Assembly: GCF_000338295.1 (NCBI RefSeq)
Contig: NZ_ANMO01000120.1
Location: forward strand, 186,001 to 250,000
From: Rhodopirellula europaea 6C
GTDB taxonomy: Bacteria > Planctomycetota > Planctomycetia > Pirellulales > Pirellulaceae
Direction of reading: 5' to 3'
DNA: 64,000 bases
The position numbers were made by a program, and so were the translations under genes. The notes below the pieces were generated by a model. The model made no database searches, was not told the origin of the DNA, and worked only from the letters and a program-made list of their open reading frames with translations. Positions 8,530 through 16,919 of this stretch are shown here, piece after piece (position 1 is the stretch's first letter; each line of letters begins with the position of its first letter).

Positions 8530-8903
8530 GACGCCCACAGTTTTCGGCTGGAGGATGCAATCCGAGCTTTTGTTTCTTCGAGGTGGGTCCGGGCTGAGGA
8601 ACGCGAGACAGCCTGAGCCTCCAACGCGACGTTACCTTGGGTCAGCGCGATCAATCGCTTCGCTTTTTCAGTCGCGATTTGATCTCGGAATTTCTCAGCC
8701 GGGATCTCTGTCAGGTCGAACGAGACTCCGAGAGCTAGGAGAATCGCTTGCAGGTTTGCGAACGAAAATTCGTGGTCCTCGCCACCAAGAATCCGGATCA
8801 CTGTTGCCCTCGAAACGCCACTTCGGCGCGCAAGATCGGAGACAGAGATATCGAGCTCTCGCCTTCGTTCTTGGATGCGGGTGAGTATTTCAGAAAGTGG
8901 CAT
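8526..8903 (-). CDS. XRE-type HTH regulator/antitoxin, 'mobile mystery protein A' type
   Basis: A 125-residue protein with an N-terminal Cro/CI helix-turn-helix (ISVSDLARRSGVSRATVIRIL) and a C-terminal helical tail. It is the first gene of the HTH/Fic pair and overlaps the Fic gene by four bases, the arrangement of 'mobile mystery' modules that are scattered among bacteria by transfer. It probably represses its own promoter and may hold the Fic protein inactive. No inhibitory S/T-x-x-x-E-G/N helix could be confidently placed in it. The operator should lie just above 8903, where no clear palindrome was found. Confidence 0.75.
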   Translation of the reverse strand: MPLSEILTRIQERRRELDISVSDLARRSGVSRATVIRILGGEDHEFSFANLQAILLALGVSFDLTEIPAEKFRDQIATEKAKRLIALTQGNVALEAQAVSRSSARTHLEETKARIASSSRKLWAS

Positions 8904-9436
8904 GACAGTAGGGCCGGGTTAATTAGGGCGGCAAATTCGCAGATCGGGCAGAGAGTCGCCAGACTTCACCCGCACAAATATTGTTGCACGCATGAGACAA
9001 AAGTCAACTTGCGATTTGACCGGCGCGAACGATCGGCACCGCGATTTACGGGCAGAAAGCTGAGTTTTGTGACCAGAGCGTAAACTTGGCCCGAAGGAAG
9101 AAAGTCTTCACGGGCACGAAAACCAAACCCCTCACAAGATCTATCAAGAGCTAGCTTGGGCAGTGTGCGGTCACCTCTCGTGTCTCTGTACTATTTAACC
9201 TCAAGGTTATAAAGTCCCAGAGTGCTATCGGAAAAAAGTGGTCAATCGTCGGCGGTGGCCACTAGCTGCTGGGGAGTATCGTTTGCCAGTAAATCAAATT
9301 TGGAAAGTCGGGAGCCCAAGATTGGAGACGCTCTCGAACCCGACTGCACGCTCAGAGATTGCGAAGCGAATCGCAGGACTTGCGTAGAGACCGCGAAAAT
9401 CTGGCCAATGTGCTCCAGTCGGAACAGCCGAACGTT
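8904..9436. other. Gene-free stretch
   Basis: About 530 bp upstream of the HTH/Fic pair with no convincing coding frame on either strand. It must contain the promoter of that pair near its left end. A short AACC-n4-GGTT inverted repeat at 9197-9208 is too weak to interpret. The sequence shows no transposon ends. Confidence 0.5.
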
Positions 9437-9838
9437 TCATTCCCGCACTGAATCAGTTTTGATGTCCCGACTCCTGATAAATGCCAACGGCGACAGTATC
9501 GCGGCAACCGGTACACCGAAGGCAGCACCGTAGAGCCCGCCTTGGAACATCCACTGCAAGCTTCCTGGCGGAAGAATCTCCGCGGTCGCAATAGCAGAGA
9601 AGCACGCGACGAGCGCTCCAATGCCGCTGGCGGCGATCGAAATCGGCTGCACAAGCTTCTTGCGCAGCAGCAATGCAAATACGGTCGATGCGATCAATCC
9701 GATCGCAATTCCGCTCAGACCTCTAGCGAGTGGCCATGAAAGCAGTCCGACCGACAGCATGGTTAGCAAACCAACGACTGTCGCCAGCATTGTTCCCAAA
9801 GTGACTTGAAACATTGTTCTCATGGTGCTCTTCGTCAT
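9437..9838 (-). CDS. Small multi-pass membrane protein
   Basis: About 133 residues with four predicted membrane helices: GTMLATVVGLLTMLSVGLL, GIAIGLIASTVFALLL, an alanine-rich helix around ASGIGALVACFSAIATA, and YGAAFGVPVAAILSPLAFI. No family recognised. I chose the ATG at 9838; an upstream in-frame ATG at 9883 would add 15 residues (MVKELQV...). It lies last in the leftward dioxygenase-MarR-DoxX group, 94 bp below doxX, and may belong to the same transcription unit. Confidence 0.5.
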   Translation of the reverse strand: MTKSTMRTMFQVTLGTMLATVVGLLTMLSVGLLSWPLARGLSGIAIGLIASTVFALLLRKKLVQPISIAASGIGALVACFSAIATAEILPPGSLQWMFQGGLYGAAFGVPVAAILSPLAFIRSRDIKTDSVRE

Positions 9839-9932
9839 GCCACAATAGAGCCCACCGGTGGCGACTTGGAGTTCTTTGACCATCCAGGCGTCAGCGTTCA
9901 CGGTCTTTGCGCTGGATCGTTGGGGCTGAGGG

Positions 9933-10340
9933 CTACGCAGCAATGGGTGTCGGTTCTTCATTGACCGGTGCGGGAACAACACAGCGCAATGCGGGCCGCA
10001 AGTACCACGACGCCATGCCAAGAGTGAGGATCACCAGCGGAATGATCGGCTCGGGCATCGCATCCTTGACAAACAGGTGCGCCGCCGAGGCGCCGGTCAA
10101 GTCGAAGAAGAAACCAGCATAGGCCCACTCTTTCAGCAGCCCAAACCCTGGAAGCAAGAGGGCAACGACGCCCGCAATTTTCCAAAAGCCCAGAATGGTT
10201 GCCACGTAGTCGGGGAACCCGAGCCTTGTCATCGACTCCATGATGTCTGGACTGTGCATCAAATCCGCGACGCCACCGCCGGCCATCGCGAGGCAGAATA
10301 AAGCCAACGTCACCCAATAACCAATTCGTTTCGCTTTCAT
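9933..10340 (-). CDS. DoxX-like family membrane protein
   Basis: A 135-residue protein with four membrane helices in the DoxX_2 pattern: an N-terminal helix (YWVTLALFCLAMAGGGVADL), the SPDIMESMTRLGFPDY loop, a second helix carrying GFWKIAGVVALLLPGF, then a third near EWAYAGFFFDLTGASAAHL. Such proteins are often controlled by MarR-type regulators responding to quinones, diamide or other thiol-reactive compounds. ATG at 10340 preferred over an in-frame GTG at 10349. A perfect 20-bp inverted repeat lies 26 bp upstream, so it may have its own regulated promoter in addition to read-through from marR. Confidence 0.75.
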   Translation of the reverse strand: MKAKRIGYWVTLALFCLAMAGGGVADLMHSPDIMESMTRLGFPDYVATILGFWKIAGVVALLLPGFGLLKEWAYAGFFFDLTGASAAHLFVKDAMPEPIIPLVILTLGMASWYLRPALRCVVPAPVNEEPTPIAA

Positions 10341-10366
10341 CAATTTCACTTTCTAGGGGGCTCTTG

Positions 10367-10386
10367 GAATTGACGGAAGTCAATTC
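10367..10386. promoter_or_regulatory. Perfect inverted repeat upstream of doxX
   Basis: GAATTGAC and GTCAATTC arms (8 bp each) around a GGAA spacer, between marR and doxX. No T-run follows on the transcribed strand, so an operator is more likely than a terminator. It is a candidate site for the adjacent MarR protein. Confidence 0.5.
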
Positions 10387-10433
10387 ACATTCTTAAGTTC
10401 ATAGAGCATTCGGTGCTTCTGAAGCTTGAATCA

Positions 10434-10928
10434 TCACTCAGAGGATGGTTCGGGATTGCGTGCCAACCACAGTAGATCACTGAGTTGTTTCACTTGTTCT
10501 CGACTGAGATGCTTCAGCTGCTCGCGGTGAAGCTCGTCCAGAGGTTCATCTAACCGCTTCAATAGGGCCTTCCCCTTGCGCGTCAGAGTGACCCACATGA
10601 CTCGGCGATCTTCCTCGCAACGTTTTTTTTCGGCGAACCCGAGTGCAACGATTCGATCAACCAGTCGAGGTAGATCCGATTGTCGCGTCACCATATTCTC
10701 GCCGATTTGATACACCGAAACCGGCTTCCCGTGCCCACGCAGAATTCTCAGCGCGTTGTATTGCACCGGAGTGATACCGTGCTCTTTGAACATCTCGTCG
10801 AACGGCTGACTCAGAGCAGAAAACGTTTTGGCCAGATTCAGCATGACTTCCCGCTCGGGAAGGAGCTGATCTGGATCACGCATTCCAATTTCCGAGGCAA
10901 TTCCGGTCGTTTGGGAGGTCTTCTTCAT
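10434..10928 (-). CDS. MarR-family transcriptional regulator
   Basis: A 164-residue winged-helix regulator. The core reads GITPVQYNALRILRGHG, then a recognition helix region MVTRQSDLPRLVDRIVALGFAEKKR and a wing with CEEDRRVMWVTLTRKG, all in the usual MarR order, flanked by helices for dimerisation. ATG at 10928 chosen; longer forms lack sequence of MarR type. One Cys lies in the wing (KKRCEED). It sits between an extradiol dioxygenase and DoxX, a combination seen in MarR-controlled quinone/catechol stress responses. Palindromes stand before its own start and before both neighbours' starts, so autoregulation is probable. Confidence 0.85.
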   Translation of the reverse strand: MKKTSQTTGIASEIGMRDPDQLLPEREVMLNLAKTFSALSQPFDEMFKEHGITPVQYNALRILRGHGKPVSVYQIGENMVTRQSDLPRLVDRIVALGFAEKKRCEEDRRVMWVTLTRKGKALLKRLDEPLDELHREQLKHLSREQVKQLSDLLWLARNPEPSSE

Positions 10929-10958
10929 TTGATCGTCACCATTTTTAGGTCGCACTCT

Positions 10959-10978
10959 GCAAGCAACCCGTTGCTTGC
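10959..10978. promoter_or_regulatory. Perfect inverted repeat upstream of marR
   Basis: GCAAGCAAC and GTTGCTTGC arms (9 bp each) separated by two bases, 31 bp before the marR ATG. The two-base spacer is too short for an RNA hairpin loop and no T-run follows, so this is best read as a protein-binding site. Its GCAAC/GTTGC half-sites also occur in the two palindromes ahead of the dioxygenase gene. Confidence 0.6.
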
Positions 10979-11085
10979 CTATCCATCGCTTTTTGGCTTT
11001 ACCTGGTCCTCGACGGGCGGTTCTGGGCAATGTCGGATGTGACGTAGGCAAGGACTGCCTCGTATTGTTCTGGGCTGTTGTCCGG

Positions 11086-11964
11086 CTAACCCAGCCGAAC
11101 GGAAGTCATACTGATACTGCCCGCGACCAACTCGTTGTTAAACAACTGCAGTTGATCTGGCTGGTGCTGCAAGCCAAGCACGTACAGCAAAGGTAAATAA
11201 TGATCCGGGGTTGGGACGGCCAAGCTGATCGCCCTCCCGCGTCTGGAATAGTCGATCAGCTTCTCGTAATCACCATTGGCAAGCTGTTGATTGACAAAGT
11301 TCTGAGCCTCGACCGCCCAGTCAAATCCATGGTTAGGACGCTCCATGTTTTGAAAATCGACCAGCCTCAGGTTGTGCACAATGTTCCCGCTGCCAACGAT
11401 TAAAATTCCACGCTGTCGCAGCACCTCCAGCTGCTTACCCAATTCGAAGTGAAACTCGGGCGTTTGGGTGCGATCAAGACTCATCTGTACCACTGGGATA
11501 TCCGCGTTTGGATAGAGATGCGTCAGCACCGCCCATGCTCCATGATCGAGCCCCCAAGACTGGTCGAGGGCCACAGGAGTTTTGGGAACCAGGCTTGCTG
11601 TTGCCTTGGCAAGTTCTGGACTCCCGGGAGCCGGGTATTGGAATTCATGTAACGCCTGCGGAAAACCGCCAAAATCGTGGATTGTTTTTGGCTGGCTCAT
11701 CGCGGTGACCTTGGTCCCACGCGTGTACCAGTGCGCTGAAATGCACAAGATTGCCTTCGGCTTTGGGATCGTTTTCACGATCGAACGGAATCCTTGCACG
11801 AAGCGATTGTCCTCCAGTGCATTCATCGGGCTGCCGTGCCCAACGAACAAAGCTGGCATTCGCTCGGAACGCGGTAGCTCCTGGGCGAATGCGTCAAGCT
11901 GATTCAAACTGCTAATTGACAAGGCAGTACCTGCAGTCATTTTCCAGAAATTCCGCCGATCCAT
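11086..11964 (-). CDS. ygiD: YgiD-type extradiol ring-cleavage dioxygenase (4,5-DOPA dioxygenase family)
   Basis: A 292-residue protein of the LigB-like class III extradiol dioxygenases. Candidate metal ligands are the His residues in FVGHGSPMNA, ISAHWYTRG, GLDHGAW and TPDHYLPLL. The family opens catechol rings of DOPA-like or other small catechols with O2, using Fe or Zn. The N-terminus (MDRRNFWKMTAGTALS) resembles a Tat signal (RRNFWK), which would be unusual for the cytosolic E. coli YgiD and suggests export. It is the first gene of the leftward cluster with marR and doxX, and two TGTTGCAACA palindromes lie 57-87 bp upstream. Substrate unknown. Confidence 0.85.
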   Translation of the reverse strand: MDRRNFWKMTAGTALSISSLNQLDAFAQELPRSERMPALFVGHGSPMNALEDNRFVQGFRSIVKTIPKPKAILCISAHWYTRGTKVTAMSQPKTIHDFGGFPQALHEFQYPAPGSPELAKATASLVPKTPVALDQSWGLDHGAWAVLTHLYPNADIPVVQMSLDRTQTPEFHFELGKQLEVLRQRGILIVGSGNIVHNLRLVDFQNMERPNHGFDWAVEAQNFVNQQLANGDYEKLIDYSRRGRAISLAVPTPDHYLPLLYVLGLQHQPDQLQLFNNELVAGSISMTSVRLG

Positions 11965-12020
11965 GGTGAAGAAGCCCTCTTGGTTTCCGAATGTCTCTCA
12001 ACGCCTCGCGAAGACATGTG

Positions 12021-12051
12021 TGTTGCAACATACATTAACCATGTTGCAACA
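12021..12051. promoter_or_regulatory. Tandem palindromic operator upstream of the dioxygenase gene
   Basis: Two identical perfect palindromes TGTTGCAACA at 12021-12030 and 12042-12051, centres 21 bp apart, i.e. about two helical turns on the same DNA face. This is the layout expected for a dimeric repressor binding cooperatively. The half-site GTTGC recurs in the palindrome before marR. MarR is the obvious candidate ligand, by inference. Confidence 0.65.
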
Positions 12052-12654
12052 GATACTTCGACCGGGGCAACACGAGAATTGAGCATTAGCGAAAACTTTC
12101 GAGCGGAAAACGCGATCGGGTCGTTTGTTCCTCGTGCAGCTGACGGCTCAAGAGTTGAGGCACCAAGCACCGTACTAAACTTGCGAATCGCTGGCCTAGC
12201 GATTCGCCCGGGGCCGCCCACGTCATGTATCCGGCGGAGGAAGACACACACGTTGAATATCTATTGGGGAAGGAGCAACTCCTCGGGGCCGAGCGAATGG
12301 ATGCTCACAATTCTTTTGGCCATCTGGAGGAGGTCAAATGTCGCCCGACTTCTTGTCTGAGTTCTTGTCTGAGTTCGTCTGCGAGCAAGGTTATGCTTTC
12401 ACTTCCTCCGGCAAGTGCCTCAACGGTGACTATCCGATGAGCCGCGACAAAATCGCGCATCCTGCAATTGCATCCGGGCAATCCTCGGTCAATCAGGAAT
12501 GGCTATAACAATAGAACAATGCGACCAACACTGTTTTCCTAGTTGCAGTGCAAATCATCGCTAGCAACAGTTAATATTTTCAAGATCGCGAGAAGGATTA
12601 GAAATTGGTGCGCAAATGCACTCGAAACTCAAGTCTACGAAGGAGCCCCGTAAA
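12052..12654. other. Gene-free stretch between the MarR cluster and the BNR_4 gene
   Basis: About 600 bp without a supported gene. One rightward frame near 12076-12150 reads LSISENFRAENAIGSF, which resembles the opening of cadherin-like/VCBS repeats, but it is isolated and could be chance. The right end holds the GAAGGAG ribosome-binding site of the next gene (12639-12645). Confidence 0.4.
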
Positions 12655-14073
12655 ATGCCAAATACCAACGTACAACTCATGATCGCCTGCCTGCTCGTCG
12701 CGCAGATCGACATGCTGTCCGGCCAGGAAGTGCGGCAGCCAAAACGCGGAAGTGACACTGCCGACTTTGTTGCCGGTGATCTTATCACATTGAATGACAA
12801 CGGGGCCTGGTCGTGGTTTATGGACGAGCGAGCTGTTGTTGACCGAGACAAATTAATCGTTGGTTCGGTCCGCGCAGTGAAAGACTACAACTCAGGAAAA
12901 GGCGACCCAAACTGGGGCAATGTGGAAGTCGCGGTCCACGATCTTGCGAGCGGCGAGACACGTTCGGTGATCCTCCACAAGCATTTTGAACAAGATGACC
13001 ATGATAACCCTGCGTTCCTCGCCTTGCCGGACGGGAGATACCTATGCGTCTACACTAAGCACGGGGCTGAGCTGAGTATCTACTATCGCTTTTCCGCACC
13101 GGGGAATCCGCTTGTCTGGAGTAAACCGCTGATTTTCGATTCCCCCGGTCACGCCGAACACCTGGGAGGCGACAGCGTCACCTACTCCAACCTATTTCGA
13201 TTCCCGTCTGGGCGAATCTTCAACTTCTACCGTGGAGTCGGTCACGACCCCAACTACATGTTTTCTGACGACGGCGGTAAAAGTTGGACCCACGGCGGCC
13301 GCGTTATGAAGGGACGCGATGGTTATAGCCCCTATCTAAAGTACACCCAGGACGGCGATACCATCCACTTCGTCGCGACAGAGGATCACCCTCGGAATTA
13401 TGACAACAGCCTTTACCATGGTTTCCTGCGTGAAGGTCAACTTTGCAAGTCGGACGGTTCAGTGGTTGGCAAGTTAAGTACCGACGTAGAGACCAGCGTC
13501 CGGACATGGGACTTTACACGCGTCTTTCAGGGTGATCCCGACAACGTAGCCTGGATGACCGACATCGAGCTGGATGACGAGAAAAGACCAGTGATCTTGT
13601 TCTCCGTTCAAAAGGATGGCCGCGGCTTGCCGCCCAAGCAAGGAGGCGATGACCTCCGCTACCACTACGCCCGATGGGACGGTCACGCATGGCAGCAGCG
13701 AGAAATCGCTTACGCTGGATCACGACTCTATCCATTTGAAGATGACTACACCGGCTTGGCAGCCATCGACCCCTCGGATCCAACTACCGTTTACATTTCT
13801 ACCAACGCAGATCCGACGAATGGATCGCCGCTGATCAGTCAGGCCGACCAAAAGCGGCACCACGAAATCTTCTGCGGCCGATCGAATGATGGCGGCCAAA
13901 CTTGGCGGTGGAATCCAATCACAGCAAACTCCACGATGGACAATCTTCGGCCAATTGTCCCAAAGTGGCACGATGACCGTACCGCACTCGTGTGGATGCG
14001 TGGTCGGTACATACACAACCACGGTGAGTGGACAACCAGTGTTGTCGCGACGTTTTTGCCGCCGCCGGAATGA
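12655..14073 (+). CDS. Secreted BNR_4-type propeller protein (possible polysaccharide lyase/glycan-active)
   Basis: About 472 residues with a signal peptide (MIACLLVAQIDMLSG region). Domain-wide motifs fit BNR repeat-containing family 4 proteins, seven-bladed propellers: WSWFMDERAVVD near the start, then DDHDNPAF, a YSNLFRFPSGRIFNFYRG strand, FSDDGGKSW (Asp-box), GRDGYSPYLKY and GRSNDGGQTW (second Asp-box). Some relatives act as polysaccharide lyases or bind sulfated glycans; the reaction here cannot be deduced. ATG at 12655 is chosen over 12616 because GAAGGAG precedes it by 9 nt and the signal peptide then starts correctly. A fragment of a paralogue's signal region follows 40 bp downstream. 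Confidence 0.72.
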   Translation: MPNTNVQLMIACLLVAQIDMLSGQEVRQPKRGSDTADFVAGDLITLNDNGAWSWFMDERAVVDRDKLIVGSVRAVKDYNSGKGDPNWGNVEVAVHDLASGETRSVILHKHFEQDDHDNPAFLALPDGRYLCVYTKHGAELSIYYRFSAPGNPLVWSKPLIFDSPGHAEHLGGDSVTYSNLFRFPSGRIFNFYRGVGHDPNYMFSDDGGKSWTHGGRVMKGRDGYSPYLKYTQDGDTIHFVATEDHPRNYDNSLYHGFLREGQLCKSDGSVVGKLSTDVETSVRTWDFTRVFQGDPDNVAWMTDIELDDEKRPVILFSVQKDGRGLPPKQGGDDLRYHYARWDGHAWQQREIAYAGSRLYPFEDDYTGLAAIDPSDPTTVYISTNADPTNGSPLISQADQKRHHEIFCGRSNDGGQTWRWNPITANSTMDNLRPIVPKWHDDRTALVWMRGRYIHNHGEWTTSVVATFLPPPE

Positions 14074-14115
14074 ATTGAACTGCTTACCCGCCCTGGAGCA
14101 AAAGATGAAAAGAAT

Positions 14116-14238
14116 ATGCCAGACTTGAAGCCGCTCTACCAAATCGCTTGCCTGCTAATTTCACAGATCGGAACGTTGGTTGTTCTGGAAAAACAGCAGC
14201 CAACCAACGACCCCAAGGCTACCAGTCATGCCCCATGA
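14116..14238 (+). pseudogene. Orphan signal-peptide segment paralogous to the BNR_4 gene
   Basis: A 40-codon frame whose residues 9-27 (QIACLLISQIGTLVVLEKQ) resemble those of the BNR_4 protein's signal region (MIACLLVAQIDMLSGQEVR), with IACLL, QI and a following QP shared. This suggests a tandem second copy of the gene of which only the first ~35 codons survive. Right after it the DNA becomes the tail of a nitroreductase gene in another frame. Confidence 0.5.
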
Positions 14239-14393
14239 TCGGATTCGACATCGAAGCCGTCGCCAAGCTGATCAACCTCCCCGACGACCACGTCATGGGA
14301 CCAATGGTTACGATCGGCAAAGGAACCAAAGAAGCCTGGCCCAAGCCTGGGCAACTGACGCTCGATGAAGTCTCCGTTAACAATGGGTTTTAG
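14226..14393 (+). pseudogene. C-terminal remnant of a nitroreductase-family gene
   Basis: The last 55 codons read SCPMIGFDIEAVAKLINLP, then DDHVMGPMVTIGKGTKEAWPKPGQL and a short tail ending NNGF. The order SCPM-GFD, LP-DH, MV-IGK, AWPRxGQL is the standard C-terminus of FMN nitroreductases. The FMN-binding N-terminal ~140 residues are missing. No start codon belongs to the family sequence, so this is a 3' relic fused to the orphan signal segment. Confidence 0.7.
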
Positions 14394-14479
14394 CGGGTTC
14401 AAATCGTGACCTAGACTTCATCGACCTGCGGTCGTTACCGCGAAAGGTGTGCGCCGATCGTCGCGGTATCGAATCCATC

Positions 14480-16222
14480 ATGCGTAAATTTGGCAACATT
14501 GTTTTAACCCTCACAGGCGTCACCGCCGCGATGGCGCTCTGTTGCCCGATGCTGGTCGTGCTTGGCTTCGTTGCACTCATCGTTCCGGGCTTGGTGCTTC
14601 TCGCGGCTCCCACCGTGTTTGTCTATCTTGCGACGACGCTCGGTATTCAGCGAATACTACCAACCAAGATCGGTTGGGCCGCGTTCCCGATCGCGCCCTT
14701 ACTTGCGCTCGGACTGGGCTGGTTGGTCATGCAACCCATTCGCTCGTCAGCGATATCGGCCTTCCGCGCGGAAGTCTCACCCGACGTCCTGCCTAGCCAA
14801 CCAGTCACCTTGAGCGGAAATGTGTACGTCGAGAACGGCGAACTCTACCGGTCTCCCGAATGTGACTACTTATGCACAATGCTTCTAGATTTACCGGGCG
14901 TCGAAAGTGTCACCGTCGAAAGCACCGGCCCAGCCGGCCGAAAACGCGATCCTTCGGTTGCGGCGTTCGCTTTGGTCCGGACGGGTGAGGATGCAGAACC
15001 AGGCGTATTCCCGTCGAATCCTGGACAATTGATTCGCAAACATCCGGGACTCATGCGACGAGTGAAAGGCAACGAGTTGCGGCAGGTTGAGATATCACTC
15101 GAAGCCGATTGGGCTCTCCGTCTTTCCGGTGTGGAACGAATTGTTCAGGTTGAGCCTACACCCGCCGAAGAAGCGGATTGGGTCGTGCGTTTGGTTTCGA
15201 CCCACAATAAAGAAATTCCACGAGTCGAACGAGTCGAGATTTCTCGCACCGGCAATGACGTTCAATTTCGCAGGAGTGAAGTTCGACACTTTGTTCCTGG
15301 CAACGTCTTCTACCTCGGCTTTGATCTTCAGATGGCTGTCGGAACAATCTCGGGTGCATCCTTTGGTATTGGCGGAAGTGATTGGAAGTCGTCGGACCAA
15401 CGGATTGATTTGGAGCCGACGTTTTTGCAAGCCATCGAGGTGCCGCTTCTCGCAGAGCTTGATGACACCCGCGAACGATTGCGCCGGGAAGTCCAACGCG
15501 CGATCGACGATCCCGACGCGAGTCCGGCCAGGCTGGAATTAGCGAGACGCTGGCTTTCGCTCTTTTTCTTCGACGCAGGCCCCGACGACCATCAATTGAT
15601 CGCCCGCGTTGTCGATGACCAGCGAGTGAAAGATATTGCCGGCCCGATCGAGAACGTTTTTTCTAAGGGCGAAACGCCGATCGAACTCAGCACCGCCTAC
15701 GCACGACGGATTGGGTTCGATGATGCGACCGAAACAGAACGATCGCAGTTAGCGAAAGCCTTATCTTTGATGCCACCGGGCACGTTCGCCAAACCCGATC
15801 CAGCTCACCTCGCCATTTGGACAAGACCCGAACTCTACGAACAGGCTGGGCATTTTCTTTCAAGGCTTGCTGACCTCGATGCTGAGCGTGCAATGCCCAT
15901 TCTGCGCGACGCACTCGATCACGTTTCGACCAAAGACAACTGGAGCCAACGACGAGCGATGGTTGAAGGGATTCGAGACGCTTACGCGTCACTCGGGCCG
16001 GCCGCAAAGCAGGATGCCACGAGGATCAGCACTCTGGTTTTGCAGCGTCCGTCACCGATCACGTCTGGTTTCAATGATGTGCAAGCGTGGCGTTTGACTT
16101 TGGCAAGGATGGGGGTTTCCCTCGATGACTTACCGTTCTTTCCCCATTCAAGCCAGCAACAGATCAACCGGACCAAGACCCAAATCCGCGATCGGCTGCA
16201 ACGCATTCAATCCGAGATCTAG
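14480..16222 (+). CDS. Hypothetical membrane-anchored protein, 580 aa
   Basis: Two adjacent N-terminal membrane spans (LTLTGVTAAMALCCPMLVVLG and a following VPGLVLLAAPTVFVYLATTLG) plus a third near WAAFPIAPLLALGLGWLVM, then ~480 soluble residues. The soluble part has beta-rich sequence around LSGNVYVENGELYRSPECDYLC and helical repeats near the C-terminus (ARRWLSLFFFDAGPDDHQL and later). No enzyme motif was recognised. ATG at 14480 chosen because it begins directly before the first membrane span. The gene is followed 28 bp later by another membrane protein of unknown function, so the two probably form an operon. Confidence 0.6.
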   Translation: MRKFGNIVLTLTGVTAAMALCCPMLVVLGFVALIVPGLVLLAAPTVFVYLATTLGIQRILPTKIGWAAFPIAPLLALGLGWLVMQPIRSSAISAFRAEVSPDVLPSQPVTLSGNVYVENGELYRSPECDYLCTMLLDLPGVESVTVESTGPAGRKRDPSVAAFALVRTGEDAEPGVFPSNPGQLIRKHPGLMRRVKGNELRQVEISLEADWALRLSGVERIVQVEPTPAEEADWVVRLVSTHNKEIPRVERVEISRTGNDVQFRRSEVRHFVPGNVFYLGFDLQMAVGTISGASFGIGGSDWKSSDQRIDLEPTFLQAIEVPLLAELDDTRERLRREVQRAIDDPDASPARLELARRWLSLFFFDAGPDDHQLIARVVDDQRVKDIAGPIENVFSKGETPIELSTAYARRIGFDDATETERSQLAKALSLMPPGTFAKPDPAHLAIWTRPELYEQAGHFLSRLADLDAERAMPILRDALDHVSTKDNWSQRRAMVEGIRDAYASLGPAAKQDATRISTLVLQRPSPITSGFNDVQAWRLTLARMGVSLDDLPFFPHSSQQQINRTKTQIRDRLQRIQSEI

Positions 16223-16250
16223 AAACGATCGCTCAAAGAAACCACTCGCC

Positions 16251-16838
16251 ATGTCTCAAGAAGAATTCGATCTTTCTGCTACCGATCCTTTCGATTGTCA
16301 TGCCAAAGAACGTCCATTCGTCGCCTCGGTTGTATCGAGCGGCTGGGTGCTGTTTCGGACACACACGCCCTTGTTGCTGCTATTCGGAATCCCGTTGATT
16401 GCCATTCAAACCGATGCTGTGTGGTTTAACTTTCCACTTGGAAAGGGAGCTACCATTCCAGGACCATGGGAGAGAAGTGTCATGAGTTACATTTTTCTCG
16501 CCTTGCTCGGCATGTGTCTGGTAGAAGCGCTGCTCAATACAATCAGGCTGGCTCTCGATCCCACGGCAATTGTGATCACTGAGGAAGGCGTTCAAGGCTA
16601 CCACGCGTGGCTTCGCAGGTCATTCAGGTGGTGTGATGTCTCGCACGTTCGCAGGTCAGGAAACCGTCTTTTGATCCATAAGCGAGCGACATCCAAGCTG
16701 CTAAGAGAATGGAATCGCCACTCGCGACCGGGCGGACGCTACCACTGGTCGAAGCTACTTGTCGTCGAACTCAACTGCGTCGACCAAAGTGCAGACTCTA
16801 TTTCCTCCGAGATCAATCGCCATTGGAAACCTTCGTAA
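16251..16838 (+). CDS. Hypothetical membrane protein, 195 aa
   Basis: ATG start 28 bp after the preceding gene. Two membrane helices (HTPLLLLFGIPLIAIQTDAV and SYIFLALLGMCLVEALLNTI) are followed by a basic soluble domain with the strand pattern AIVITEEGVQGYHAW, FRWCDVSHVR and NRLLIHKRA. That layout resembles membrane-linked bacterial PH-like domains, but I cannot confirm it. No catalytic motif. Likely works with the upstream 580-residue protein. Confidence 0.55.
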   Translation: MSQEEFDLSATDPFDCHAKERPFVASVVSSGWVLFRTHTPLLLLFGIPLIAIQTDAVWFNFPLGKGATIPGPWERSVMSYIFLALLGMCLVEALLNTIRLALDPTAIVITEEGVQGYHAWLRRSFRWCDVSHVRRSGNRLLIHKRATSKLLREWNRHSRPGGRYHWSKLLVVELNCVDQSADSISSEINRHWKPS

Positions 16839-16919
16839 TGCTCAACCTCGTTCAGTCACTTGGATCGCAAGTCACCCAAGGTTGAACGGGTGCCACAGTG
16901 GATCCTCTCTGTTGTGCAA

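Noticed and set aside
9852-9861. Palindrome CCACCGGTGG just before the small membrane gene.
   Set aside because: It may be coding if the upstream ATG is used, and a GC-rich 10-mer palindrome is common by chance.
11980-12360. A frame containing LSISENFRAENAIGSF, like a cadherin/VCBS repeat start.
   Set aside because: Only about 20 residues match by eye, with no partner domain or start signal; more likely chance or a tiny relic.
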